A stretch of DNA of 48,293 nucleotides. It comes from Bacteroidota bacterium. Its GTDB lineage: Bacteria; Bacteroidota; Bacteroidia; Flavobacteriales; Weeksellaceae. Both the position numbers and the translations under genes were made by a program. A model generated the notes under the pieces. The model searched no databases. It saw only the letters and a program-made list of their open reading frames with translations, and was not told the origin of the DNA. The stretch is taken from the NCBI GenBank assembly GCA_023423715.1, contig JAFAFC010000019.1:1-48293 (forward strand). Direction: 5' to 3'. This document shows, piece by piece, positions 31,152 to 40,116 of this stretch (the first letter of the stretch is position 1; every line of letters starts with the position of its first letter).

Positions 31152-32099
31152 ATGAAATATACGTATACTGAAAAGAAAGATACACGAAGCGGATTCGGAG
31201 CTGGATTGGCAGAATTAGCAGATACAAACCCGAATGTTGTGGCACTTTGTGCAGACCTTATTGGTTCTTTGAAAATGGAGAAATTCATTGAAAAAGCACC
31301 AGAACGTTTTATCCAAATGGGTATTGCAGAAGCAAATATGATGGGTGTTGCTGCTGGTTTAACAATCAACGGGAAAATTCCTTTTACCGGAACTTTCGCA
31401 AACTTTTCAACGGCGAGAGTGTATGATCAAATTCGTCAATCGATTGCGTATTCTGATAAAAACGTAAAAATCTGTGCGTCTCACGCGGGACTTACTTTAG
31501 GAGAAGATGGGGCAACGCACCAAACTTTGGAAGACATCGGTTTGATGAAAATGCTTCCAGGGATGACGGTAATTAACACATGTGACTTCAACCAAACAAA
31601 AGCGGCTACATTAGCAATTGCTGATTTTGAAGGTCCGGTTTATTTACGTTTTGGACGTCCAGTAGTTCCAGTTTTCATTCCTGAAGATATGCCTTTCGAA
31701 ATTGGAAAAGGAATCTTGCTTCAAGAAGGAACGGATGTAACGATCGTTGCAACAGGTCACCTAGTTTGGGAATCTTTGGTTGCTGCAGATGAGTTGGAGA
31801 AAGAAGGTATTTCTTGTGAGGTGATTAACATTCACACCATTAAGCCTTTGGATGAAGAGATTATTTTGAAATCTGTAGAAAAAACGGGTAAAATTGTTAC
31901 GGCTGAAGAGCATAACTATCTTGGTGGTCTAGGTGAATCGGTTGCGGGAATGTTGGCAAGAAAAAGACCAACGCCTCAAGAATTCGTAGCGGTAAATGAT
32001 ACGTTTGGTGAGTCTGGAACTCCAGAAGAATTAATGCATAAATACGGAATTGATTCTATCGCAGTAAAAGCTGCTGTAAAGAAAATCTTAGGAAAATAA
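31152..32099 (+). CDS. Transketolase, C-terminal subunit
   Basis: A 315-residue protein covering the pyrimidine-binding and C-terminal domains of transketolase. DLIGSLKMEKFIEKAPERFIQMGIAEANMMGVAAGLTINGKIPFTGTFANFSTARVYDQIRQSIAY holds the catalytic glutamate (GIAEANM) that activates the thiamine ring. Later, SHAGLTLGEDGATHQTLEDIG and a C-terminal regulatory domain with EGISCEVINIHTIKPLDEE and EEHNYLGGLGESVA are present. It pairs with the product of 29107-29958 to make the active enzyme. The operon ends 50 bases on at a hairpin terminator. Confidence 0.93.
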   Translation: MKYTYTEKKDTRSGFGAGLAELADTNPNVVALCADLIGSLKMEKFIEKAPERFIQMGIAEANMMGVAAGLTINGKIPFTGTFANFSTARVYDQIRQSIAYSDKNVKICASHAGLTLGEDGATHQTLEDIGLMKMLPGMTVINTCDFNQTKAATLAIADFEGPVYLRFGRPVVPVFIPEDMPFEIGKGILLQEGTDVTIVATGHLVWESLVAADELEKEGISCEVINIHTIKPLDEEIILKSVEKTGKIVTAEEHNYLGGLGESVAGMLARKRPTPQEFVAVNDTFGESGTPEELMHKYGIDSIAVKAAVKKILGK

Positions 32100-32115
32100 T
32101 TTTTCGAAAATAAAT

Positions 32116-32147
32116 AGAAAAGCCATCTGAAAAGATGGCTTTTTTTA
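32116..32147. terminator. Bidirectional terminator
   Basis: AAAAGCCATCT pairs with AGATGGCTTTT around a short GAAA-type loop, with a T run on the plus strand. It sits between the transketolase operon and the convergent DMT gene and overlaps that gene's stop codon. Confidence 0.9.
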
Positions 32148-32516
32148 TTGTTTAAACACGAAGTAAACGGCTAATATCAAACAGACGGCTGCGTAAAAAT
32201 GATTCATGGAAAGCTCCATGTTTTTGAATGCAAATTTTGCGAATAACACAAAAATAATCAACGTGATGACTTCTTGGATCACCTTCAGCTGAAACAATGA
32301 AAATGGGCCACCATTTCCTTGAAATCCGACTTTATTTGCGGGAACTTGAAACATATATTCGAATAGCGCCATTCCCCAACTTAACATGATAATTGCAAAG
32401 ATGCCGGTTTTCTTTAGCCAGCCCATTTGCTCCAATTTAAGATGGCCATACCACGCCATGGTCATGAAAATGTTGGCTACAACCAACATCACAATGGTGA
32501 AAAGTCCTTTACTCAT
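32145..32516 (-). CDS. DMT-family small membrane protein (DUF486)
   Basis: A 123-residue protein with four membrane helices (about residues 5-22, 36-54, 75-95 and 103-121). The DUF486 signature is clear: FMTMAWYGHLKL near residue 18, LSWGMALFEYMFQVPANKVG near 46, and FSLFQLKVIQEVITLIIFV near 72. These are half-size proteins related to drug/metabolite transporters that probably work as dimers; the substrate is unknown. The ATG overlaps the stop of the upstream membrane gene as TAATG, so translation is coupled. Confidence 0.9.
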   Translation of the reverse strand: MSKGLFTIVMLVVANIFMTMAWYGHLKLEQMGWLKKTGIFAIIMLSWGMALFEYMFQVPANKVGFQGNGGPFSLFQLKVIQEVITLIIFVLFAKFAFKNMELSMNHFYAAVCLILAVYFVFKQ

Positions 32517-32887
32517 TATTTATAAAATGGCCAACGCGGAACTACCGCTACCAAAATCAAGCAAAAATAAAGAAATAGTAAAAATAAATCGAAATATAAA
32601 AAGCTTGATAGGTAATAGTTGTGAGCTAAGAAGTGCACAAACACGGCAAGAGGAAAGGCGTAAACCCCAATCTTACGGTAAAAATAGATGAGAACTAAAC
32701 CAGCAATCATCACTACATCCACTAAAAAAATCAAATAAAAATACCAAGTTGGAATATTAATCTCGTTACGTTGACTAAATTCTGTAAAATCAATATTGAC
32801 TGAAAAGGTTGCAATGATGAAAGTGAATACCAATGCGGCTGTAAAAGCCAATGATCTTCCTTTGAAAGGTATAGGTTTGTTTTCCAT
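32516..32887 (-). CDS. Integral membrane protein of unknown function
   Basis: A 123-residue protein with four predicted membrane segments: about residues 11-29, 46-66, 72-90 and 95-116 (FLIFLVDVVMIAGLVLIYFY and LYFDLFLLFLYFCLILVAVV are the clearest). The N-terminus is short and basic (MENKPIPFKGR) and the C-terminus ends PRWPFYK. I do not recognise a named family; similar small proteins occur in Flavobacteriia. It forms an operon with the DMT gene, sharing one base of stop and start. Its start codon lies only about eight bases beyond the T tract of the terminator of the preceding gene, an unusual layout discussed in the findings. Confidence 0.65.
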   Translation of the reverse strand: MENKPIPFKGRSLAFTAALVFTFIIATFSVNIDFTEFSQRNEINIPTWYFYLIFLVDVVMIAGLVLIYFYRKIGVYAFPLAVFVHFLAHNYYLSSFLYFDLFLLFLYFCLILVAVVPRWPFYK

Positions 32888-32889
32888 GC

Positions 32890-32931
32890 TATAAAAATAA
32901 GAACTTTTGAAGTTACCCTCAAAAGTTCTTA
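32890..32931 (-). terminator. Long hairpin terminator after the Lrp gene
   Basis: On the minus strand a perfect 14-base stem (plus 32896-32909 ATAAGAACTTTTGA and 32918-32931 TCAAAAGTTCTTAT) is followed by TTTTTA. It terminates the Lrp/AsnC gene and almost touches the start codon of the next gene on the same strand. Confidence 0.85.
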
Positions 32932-32954
32932 TATGATTCTTGTCGATAAATAGA

Positions 32955-33425
32955 TTATACTGAAATCGCCTTGATCAGTCTGTTTTTATCAGATAAGTAT
33001 TCTTCCATAGAAATCATACTCTCAGTGCGCATCACATCTTGGATGTCATCAATTTGGTAGATAATACGTTTTGCATCATCTGTATTACGTGCACGCACTT
33101 TACAGAAAATGTTGTATTTACCTGAAATTACACTTGCTTCAACCACGTTAGGGATAGAAGAAAGTTCTTTCAGTACATCTTGAGTACGGTTTGATTTTGT
33201 AAGTAAAATCCCGATGAATGCAGTAAAATGATAATCTAATTTACTGTAGTCTATAATTAAGGAAGAACCTTGGATAATACCAGCATCTTCCATTTTCTTT
33301 ACCCGAACGTGAATAGTTCCTGCAGAAACATCCATTTGTTTTGCAATTTCGGTAAAAGGCATTCTGGTGTTTTCTACAAGAAAGTCCAGGATTTTTTTAT
33401 CGATTTCGTCTAATTGGTAATTCAT
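32955..33425 (-). CDS. Lrp/AsnC-family transcriptional regulator
   Basis: A 156-residue regulator. Residues 3-62 form the AsnC HTH: LDEIDKKILDFLVENTRMPFTEIAKQMDVSAGTIHVRVKKMEDAGIIQGS. Residues 66-150 form the ligand-binding RAM domain with LDYHFTAFIGILLTKSN, the typical VVEASVISGKYNIFCKVRARN segment and IQDVMRTESMISMEEYL. Lrp-type proteins form octamers and respond to amino acids. A TAAATTTG box on the minus strand (plus 33470-33477) lies about 45 bases upstream. The targets are unknown. Confidence 0.93.
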   Translation of the reverse strand: MNYQLDEIDKKILDFLVENTRMPFTEIAKQMDVSAGTIHVRVKKMEDAGIIQGSSLIIDYSKLDYHFTAFIGILLTKSNRTQDVLKELSSIPNVVEASVISGKYNIFCKVRARNTDDAKRIIYQIDDIQDVMRTESMISMEEYLSDKNRLIKAISV

Positions 33426-33556
33426 CTCTATTGAATTATTAAATTGTTAAAAAATAACTAACTTTTTTGCAAATTTAAGAAAAAAAATGAAAATTAAAAA
33501 ATAACAGCTAAAATTAATAATTTTTAACATGTTTTACCAACTTTGTTCCATTATCA

Positions 33557-36500
33557 TCATTTCTGAGGAGTGTTTTGTAAAGAATCTTTAGCAACTTTTA
33601 TAGTATCCTGTTTTGCTTTTTTATTCTTTTTCTTAAATAATCGGTCAAAACTTTTACTATAAACAGCACCAACTCCGTAAGTTTGGTTCGCATAAGCGTT
33701 ACCAGCACCAGCTACCAAACCGATATTGGATGGCTTAGAATACATACGTAGTAATCGGGTTCCGTCATTCTTTTTACTCCAATCGTATTCAATAATTCCT
33801 TCTCCAGAAAGGTAATCGTAGGTCGTGTTTTCAGATTTGGTAATCGGAACTCCTAATCCCGTTTTTATCGTTACTCTAGGCGAAAGCGCAATACTTACCG
33901 ATGCATTGGCACGGTCACCTGTATTTGATCCTTGGTCTCCTTTTAGATAATTCAAATCCACTTGGAATTCGTTACTAATCGTATTTAATACCGAACCTAA
34001 TTGTTTGAATAGCATATTGTATCCTTGAGATTCAAGTTGATTTCCGACATCAATATCAAACCCTCCACTATTGGAAACATTGAAGCTGTTCATCACTAAG
34101 ATTGAACCGAACTGAACAACTTTTTCGTCTTCATTAGCCATTTTAATAGCCATAGTTTCTTTAACTTGAGATGATACATCAGGCGCTTTAACATCCAACG
34201 CAACTTTTGGAGCGTTCAAAGTTCCCGTGATGCCTACCGTCAAAACAACGTTTACTGGTGGGAGCGCTCCCATTCCTAAATACTGCCCTGTATTGGTAAC
34301 CGTTCTTAAATAATTAGCACGAATATCCAATTGCGGGGTCATGGCATCTCCATCCCACTGGATACTTGATCCTTTCGAAATTTGGAAGGTTCGTTCCAGA
34401 ACCGCTTTTGAAATAAAAGTTCCGCTATCTACAAAATAATCACCATTTAAGCTAATATTTCCTGTTCTCGCCATTTGGAAACGAAGTTCCTTTGATTCTC
34501 CACGAACGCTAATATCACCTACATCATCGCCCACAAGGACGTTCACCAAAGTTCCCTTATCAACAGAAACGGTGAAATCGACGTTCATATTGGCGCCGTG
34601 TTTTTTACGATCTTCCAAAACAATTTCACCTTGCTTATCTTCTTTTAAGAAACGAAGCATTTTAAATTCATCAACATTGCTGGTTGAACTGGAGTTAAAG
34701 GTAAATATCGAATTAGAAAGCGCTTTCATATTTGGTGTCGAAATATCCAATCCCGAAACAGGTCCCGAGATGAATAAATCGCCTTGTCCATAAACACGTC
34801 CCCAGAAAAGGTCGTTTTCTTTTTGGGTAGAATTTAGAACGATTAAGTTATCTGCTCTGATGATGAGGTTGACCCCCATAGAAGCTAACGTTTCAAACTG
34901 AATGAAACCTGAAATTGATCCTGCAGAATTGCTTCGTCCGTCTTTTAATTTAATGTCATTTAATGCCGCAAATCCTTTAGAAATAGGAATCGTAGTATCC
35001 TCGAATTGATAATCAACTCCCGTGAAAAGAAGTTTCAAACCAAATCCTTTTAAACCGATATCACCGCTATAATCAATGTTATTAAGCGGGCCAGAAATGG
35101 AAAGAACGCCGTTTGCTTTTCCACGCATATTTCCGAAAACGGCAGTCACAAATTGTTGTGTAAAAGCCAAGTCGAAATCATTCATTTCGGCTTTTATATC
35201 AAGCGTAGGTGACGACGTATTGTTGTTTACCGTTCCTTGAACATGAAGATTGTTGTTCCCCAAGAATCCTGCGGAAACGATTTTTGCATCAATGTCGAAA
35301 ACATTCGGTGTTGAACTGTTTTTGGCTGTAACAATGAGCTCGCCCATGTCTTTGTCGCCCATTTTCATTTCTTTCACCGTTAAATCAATAATCGGTGCTA
35401 GAATTTTTTCTTGCATTTTGATATGCAAATTTCCATTAGCAACTCCTTTGAAATCCATCGTGTTGCCACTTTGAGTCATGTCAAAGAGTTTGGAAATTTG
35501 TAAATTAGTAACTTCTGCATCGAGCTCAAAATCACTTCCTGATTTGAAATGCCCTTCCTTAACCAAAAGTGAGGAGTCATCCGAATATAATCGAAGGTTT
35601 TCAATCACAAAATCGCCTTGCTTTTTACGATAAACAACGGAATGATTTAAGTTTGGATCCGAATCAATATGCCAAATCGTTTTGTTGAATTCAAGCTGCG
35701 TTGGTTCAAATTGGAAAGCGTAATCGCCTGCCGCATTTGTACTTTGATTCAAGTTAATAGCGTACGATTTCAGTTTATTTTCAAGATCGTTTTCTTTGGT
35801 TCCGTGTAAAAAATTGGCTGCAATATGTAGTTTTTCGTTATTTTCATTGACACCAGTCAACGAAATATCTCGGAAAACGTTGTTCCCAAATTCTGCTTTT
35901 GCAATTTGAGCGTTAATTTGTTCGTCGCGATTCGCGGTATTGATTTTTACAACGATGTTTTCTACCGTTGCACTATCTTGTTCCACATTTTCAGGAAGAA
36001 GTTGATAATCGGGATTCAGTTTTGCTAATGCTTTTTCAGCTTCCGTAATATCATTTCGTTTCTTCATGATGTAAATCAAACGCTGAACTTCTGCATTTAA
36101 AACAAGATTATTAGAGTCGCCATCGTAATTTCCACTCACATGAGCACCTTCTGGAATTCTCAAATCAGGCATAAAATACGCCATCAAACCTTGGTTTACG
36201 GTGAAATCTAAATCGAAATTTTGTCCGCGATACAGTTTTCGAGGTTCGGGACCCACTAAGATTTTTCCTAATCCATTTTGAACCATTCCTGCCAAATCTC
36301 CAAGATTATATTTTCCTGAGATTTTTCCTACCGCTGCGCCCGGAGCATTGACATCAATAGTTCTTTCGCCATTAGCAATAAAGGATTTTACATCCGCATT
36401 TGGAATGTTAATCGTTTGCCCACCAGAAGTGAATTTTACACTTTTAATATTAGCATCTAAAGTAAGATCGTTGATGTTGGTCATGGAGAATTTTCCATCA

Positions 36501-38338
36501 ATATTTCCGCTTACGATTTGGCTTTCTTTAGAGTTGGTGAAGTAGCTTAAATTCAGTCGATCGATATCTGCAACTACGTCGGCCGCAAGTCGGCTCGTGC
36601 TGAAATCAATTAAACCATTCACTTTTCCTTGCATTTGCGGGTCGTTTACAACAATCAATCCGCTGTATTTACGATGATTCAGTGTTCCGTCCAAATACGC
36701 GTTGTGTAAAGGTTTTCCCATGATTTCGATGCTCGAAATTTTCGATTGCGTTTCAATAATCATGGTGTTTACGTCGAAACTTTGACCTTTAACTATGAAA
36801 TCTCCAGAAATCAACCCAACTTGTGGACTTTTCGTAATTACCGTCGTATTTAGATTTTTTACATTAAAATGACCACGATATTTTGGAACGTGCGTGCTGA
36901 AATCTTCCAAATAAAAATTCTGAATGTCGGCTTGACCAATTCCTGTAATTAAACTTCCTTTCTGTACATAGACTTGTTTTGGGCTTACACTGACGTTTCC
37001 GTTGTATTTTAATCGTCCAAAATCATCGGCGAAATTTTTCATTTTATCCGAAACGAATTTCGGCATCATCGCCTTTAAATCTTTGTAGGTGAAATCTGTG
37101 TTTAACGATTGGGATTGAATTAAAAAATTACCGCGCAACAAGTTGGTGAAATCCATTTTGGTGGTGTGAATATTCACTTGACGATTTCCTAATTTAAAAT
37201 CTGTTAAAGTAAATTTATTTAAAGGACCTTGCATAGAACCCGAAAAATTCATGGGTTTGTAATTGTCCCAGTTGGTCACAAAATAGCTGATATCATATCC
37301 AGAAAGCTGACTTCCTGGTTTCAAATTCATGTCCCAAGAAACTTTATTGGTGAAATCTTGCCATCCTGTTTCTTTATTCAAATTGAATTTCAAATCTCCT
37401 TGAAGCAAGGAATGATCTGTATTGAATGTTAAATCTTTTAATGATAGAAAATCGTTGGTCATGGAAATTTCCCCCGAAAAAGTATCTATAAAATGCTTTT
37501 TGCCCCAACGTTCGGTATAAAATGAAAGGTTATTTAGTTGAGCATAAACGTTTGCACCATTAACTTTTACCGATGGTGCACGAAGGTTGACATGTTCGCC
37601 TTTTAACCAATTTCCAGCGTCACCTTTATGATTTCTATTGACGATAGAAACTTTAGAATCAATTAGCTCTACTCGAGAATCTAATTGGAAAGGAGGTTTA
37701 TTTGGATCACGAGGTTTTCCATTGTCGAATAAACCAATGTATCGAATGAAATTGGAAATGGAATCGTTTTCGTAGGTGATGACTTTAATATCCGCATTGG
37801 TTAATTGGATTCCGTTAAAACTCAATGAGTTGCTTTTTCCCGTAATAGCATTTCGCGCCAAGCGAATCCAATCCGAATTAGCTCGAAGTTGTCTTACTTT
37901 AATGAATTCTAAACCTTTATAATCTTTAATTCGAAGTCCTTTGATCGTAACATCACCGAAATAATCCACATCAACACTTTCCGTAGTCATCTCCGATTTG
38001 AAATCTTCGTTAAGAATTCCAAGAGCTTGATTGGCAGCCCATTCTTTGGTGACGTTCAAGTTGATTGTAATGAATAAGGCGACCGCTAAAAACAAACCCG
38101 TGTAGAAAAGATAGAGTAGTGCTTTTGCCCACCATTTTACTTTTTGTACGTCTTTGGCTGCTTGTTTTCCGAATTCTTGAGCCGTTTCCACAGGATGCGC
38201 CACCGCATCGGAAGCTAGTTCTGTAGCTTCTTTTACGGTTTTCTGCACATTTTCGACTCCTTTTTGTACAGAGTCTTCTAATTTATCGGAAACCGATTTT
38301 TTGTTTTCAGAATCGTTATTATTCTCTAAATTTGCCAT
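33557..38338 (-). CDS. tamB: TamB-like translocation and assembly module protein
   Basis: A 1593-residue AsmA/TamB-family protein, the right size for Bacteroidota members. Residues 10-65 form a charged helical extension (SVSDKLEDSVQKGVENVQKTVKEATELASDAVAHPVETAQEF), then one membrane anchor at about 70-92 (LLYLFYTGLFLAVALFITI). The rest is a long beta-taco of repeated strands reaching across the periplasm. The C-terminal DUF490 domain ends about residue 1560, with the family's typical KAVLERTFQISKGSSIQWDG, LDIRANYLRTV and VNVVLTVGITGTLNAPKVALDVKAP. TamB is believed to carry lipids to, or help assemble proteins in, the outer membrane. Its start codon lies three bases from that of the divergent tsaD gene. 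Confidence 0.92.
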   Translation of the reverse strand: MANLENNNDSENKKSVSDKLEDSVQKGVENVQKTVKEATELASDAVAHPVETAQEFGKQAAKDVQKVKWWAKALLYLFYTGLFLAVALFITINLNVTKEWAANQALGILNEDFKSEMTTESVDVDYFGDVTIKGLRIKDYKGLEFIKVRQLRANSDWIRLARNAITGKSNSLSFNGIQLTNADIKVITYENDSISNFIRYIGLFDNGKPRDPNKPPFQLDSRVELIDSKVSIVNRNHKGDAGNWLKGEHVNLRAPSVKVNGANVYAQLNNLSFYTERWGKKHFIDTFSGEISMTNDFLSLKDLTFNTDHSLLQGDLKFNLNKETGWQDFTNKVSWDMNLKPGSQLSGYDISYFVTNWDNYKPMNFSGSMQGPLNKFTLTDFKLGNRQVNIHTTKMDFTNLLRGNFLIQSQSLNTDFTYKDLKAMMPKFVSDKMKNFADDFGRLKYNGNVSVSPKQVYVQKGSLITGIGQADIQNFYLEDFSTHVPKYRGHFNVKNLNTTVITKSPQVGLISGDFIVKGQSFDVNTMIIETQSKISSIEIMGKPLHNAYLDGTLNHRKYSGLIVVNDPQMQGKVNGLIDFSTSRLAADVVADIDRLNLSYFTNSKESQIVSGNIDGKFSMTNINDLTLDANIKSVKFTSGGQTINIPNADVKSFIANGERTIDVNAPGAAVGKISGKYNLGDLAGMVQNGLGKILVGPEPRKLYRGQNFDLDFTVNQGLMAYFMPDLRIPEGAHVSGNYDGDSNNLVLNAEVQRLIYIMKKRNDITEAEKALAKLNPDYQLLPENVEQDSATVENIVVKINTANRDEQINAQIAKAEFGNNVFRDISLTGVNENNEKLHIAANFLHGTKENDLENKLKSYAINLNQSTNAAGDYAFQFEPTQLEFNKTIWHIDSDPNLNHSVVYRKKQGDFVIENLRLYSDDSSLLVKEGHFKSGSDFELDAEVTNLQISKLFDMTQSGNTMDFKGVANGNLHIKMQEKILAPIIDLTVKEMKMGDKDMGELIVTAKNSSTPNVFDIDAKIVSAGFLGNNNLHVQGTVNNNTSSPTLDIKAEMNDFDLAFTQQFVTAVFGNMRGKANGVLSISGPLNNIDYSGDIGLKGFGLKLLFTGVDYQFEDTTIPISKGFAALNDIKLKDGRSNSAGSISGFIQFETLASMGVNLIIRADNLIVLNSTQKENDLFWGRVYGQGDLFISGPVSGLDISTPNMKALSNSIFTFNSSSTSNVDEFKMLRFLKEDKQGEIVLEDRKKHGANMNVDFTVSVDKGTLVNVLVGDDVGDISVRGESKELRFQMARTGNISLNGDYFVDSGTFISKAVLERTFQISKGSSIQWDGDAMTPQLDIRANYLRTVTNTGQYLGMGALPPVNVVLTVGITGTLNAPKVALDVKAPDVSSQVKETMAIKMANEDEKVVQFGSILVMNSFNVSNSGGFDIDVGNQLESQGYNMLFKQLGSVLNTISNEFQVDLNYLKGDQGSNTGDRANASVSIALSPRVTIKTGLGVPITKSENTTYDYLSGEGIIEYDWSKKNDGTRLLRMYSKPSNIGLVAGAGNAYANQTYGVGAVYSKSFDRLFKKKNKKAKQDTIKVAKDSLQNTPQK

Positions 38339-38341
38339 GTT

Positions 38342-39379
38342 ATGAGCGAGCCAATTATTTTAGGGATTGAATCTTCCTGCGATGATACATCTGCTGCGGT
38401 TATTAACGGAAACAAAATCCTTTCCAATATAGCCGCCAACCAAAAAATTCACATTGAATATGGAGGCGTTGTTCCTGAACTGGCTTCCAGAGCACATCAG
38501 CAGAACATCATACCCGTGGTTCATCAATCACTACGTGTAGCAAATATACAACAAAATGAGATTTCTGCGATAGCTTTTACACGCGGACCAGGCTTACTGG
38601 GTTCCTTGCTGGTTGGAACTTCGTTTGCTAAGTCTTTAGCAATGAGTTTACAAGTGCCTTTAATTGAGGTGAATCATTTGCAAGCACACATTTTAGCTCA
38701 TTTTATTGAAGATGCAAATCCGAATCCACCCAAGTTTCCATTTTTATGTTTAACAGTAAGCGGTGGTCATACGTTGATTGTTTTGGTTCGAGATTATTTC
38801 GATATGGAAATCGTCGGCAGAACCATTGATGATGCAGCAGGAGAAGCTTTTGATAAAACGGGAAAAATTTTAAATTTGGATTATCCAGCGGGTCCAATTA
38901 TTGATAAATTGGCGAAAGAAGGAAACCCAAAAGCATTTCAATTCAACAAACCCAAGATGGATGGATTTGATTATTCGTTCAGTGGTTTGAAAACCTCAAT
39001 TCTCTATTTTATTCAAAAAGAAGAGAAGAAGAATCCTAATTTTATTGAAGAAAACCTAAATGATATTTGTGCTTCTGTCCAGAAAACTATTATTGATATT
39101 TTGATGGATAAATTGGAAAAAGCTGCGGTAGAATATAACGTTAAGGAAATTGCCATTGCCGGCGGAGTTTCGGCAAATTCAGGTTTACGAGAAGCGATGA
39201 ATGAGCGCGTTGAAACTTTAGGTTGGAACGTGTATATCCCAAAATTTGAATATACCACGGACAATGCTGCGATGATTGCTATGGTGGCAAAATTAAAATA
39301 CGATCGCAAAGAATTTTCGGATCTTTCGGTTGCTGCAACAGCGCGTTACGATATTGTTGAAGATTTAGAAAAGAACTAG
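38342..39379 (+). CDS. tsaD: tRNA N6-threonylcarbamoyladenosine transferase TsaD
   Basis: A 345-residue Kae1/TsaD protein, complete. IILGIESSCDDTSAAV is the N-terminal phosphate motif; the metal-binding histidines are H112 and H116 in NHLQAHILAH. DDAAGEAFDKTGKILNLDYPAGPIID and FSGLKTSILYFIQ are family blocks, and AIAGGVSANSGLREAM and DNAAMIAMVAKLKY close the domain with its metal-binding aspartate. The enzyme moves the threonylcarbamoyl group onto A37 of tRNAs that read ANN codons, with TsaB and TsaE. It is divergent from tamB with a three-base gap, and rsmE follows after one base. Confidence 0.96.
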   Translation: MSEPIILGIESSCDDTSAAVINGNKILSNIAANQKIHIEYGGVVPELASRAHQQNIIPVVHQSLRVANIQQNEISAIAFTRGPGLLGSLLVGTSFAKSLAMSLQVPLIEVNHLQAHILAHFIEDANPNPPKFPFLCLTVSGGHTLIVLVRDYFDMEIVGRTIDDAAGEAFDKTGKILNLDYPAGPIIDKLAKEGNPKAFQFNKPKMDGFDYSFSGLKTSILYFIQKEEKKNPNFIEENLNDICASVQKTIIDILMDKLEKAAVEYNVKEIAIAGGVSANSGLREAMNERVETLGWNVYIPKFEYTTDNAAMIAMVAKLKYDRKEFSDLSVAATARYDIVEDLEKN

Positions 39380-39380
39380 T

Positions 39381-40070
39381 ATGAAGCTGTTTTACGGAAG
39401 TATATCTCCAGAAGTTTTGATTGATCCCGATGAGCAAATGCATATCATTAAGGTTTTGCGGATGAAAGACGGTGATGAAATTTTCCTTACTGATGGAGAG
39501 GGTCAACTAGTAAAAGGAAATCTTTTGATAGAAGGAAAAAAAGTTTCGCTTCAAAATATAGAGATTCAACCTCAAAAACAAAATTTCCAACCAAGTCTTC
39601 ATATTGCGATTGCTCCAACTAAAAATATGGACCGCATTGAATTCTTTATCGAAAAAGCAACCGAAATGGGAATTTCAGAAATCACATTTTTGCAAACCGA
39701 TAATTCCGAACGTAAAAATTTGAATTTGGATAAAATTCAGAAACAAGTTGTAGGAGCTTCAAAACAAAGTTTGCGAACGTATTTTCCGAAAGTTAACGAC
39801 TTAATTAAGTTCAAAGATTTTATTAAAACGATCGATCCAGAAACATCTTTTGTTGCGCATTGCGACGAATCTTTGGAGCGAATCCGAATTCAAGATCTTG
39901 AAATTCCTGAGAAATGGACGGTTTTTATCGGTCCAGAAGGTGATTTCTCCAAAAGTGAAATTCAACAGCTTTCCGAACTTGGCATAAAAGCGATTACTTT
40001 AGGCGAGCAACGACTCCGCACCGAAACAGCTGGGATTTACGTCGCTTCCTGGAATTATTCGAAGATGTAA
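39381..40070 (+). CDS. rsmE: 16S rRNA m3U1498 methyltransferase RsmE
   Basis: A 229-residue SPOUT-class enzyme. The N-terminal PUA-like domain (HIIKVLRMKDGDEIFLTDGEG) leads into the family blocks PTKNMDRIEFFIEKATEMGISEITFLQTDNSER, QSLRTYFPKV, VFIGPEGDFSKSEI, and the C-terminal knot with ITLGEQRLRTETAGIYV that binds SAM. It methylates U1498 of 16S rRNA in the assembled small subunit. The start codon comes one base after the tsaD stop, so the two genes are coupled. A bidirectional hairpin closes the operon. Confidence 0.95.
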   Translation: MKLFYGSISPEVLIDPDEQMHIIKVLRMKDGDEIFLTDGEGQLVKGNLLIEGKKVSLQNIEIQPQKQNFQPSLHIAIAPTKNMDRIEFFIEKATEMGISEITFLQTDNSERKNLNLDKIQKQVVGASKQSLRTYFPKVNDLIKFKDFIKTIDPETSFVAHCDESLERIRIQDLEIPEKWTVFIGPEGDFSKSEIQQLSELGIKAITLGEQRLRTETAGIYVASWNYSKM

Positions 40071-40085
40071 TTTAATTTAAAATAA

Positions 40086-40116
40086 AAAAAAACACCGTAT
40101 GAATGGTGTTTTTTAT
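40086..40116. terminator. Bidirectional terminator
   Basis: AAAAACACC pairs with GGTGTTTTT around an eight-base loop (core arms 40091-40096 and 40105-40110) between rsmE and the convergent membrane gene, with A and T runs on either side. Confidence 0.85.
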
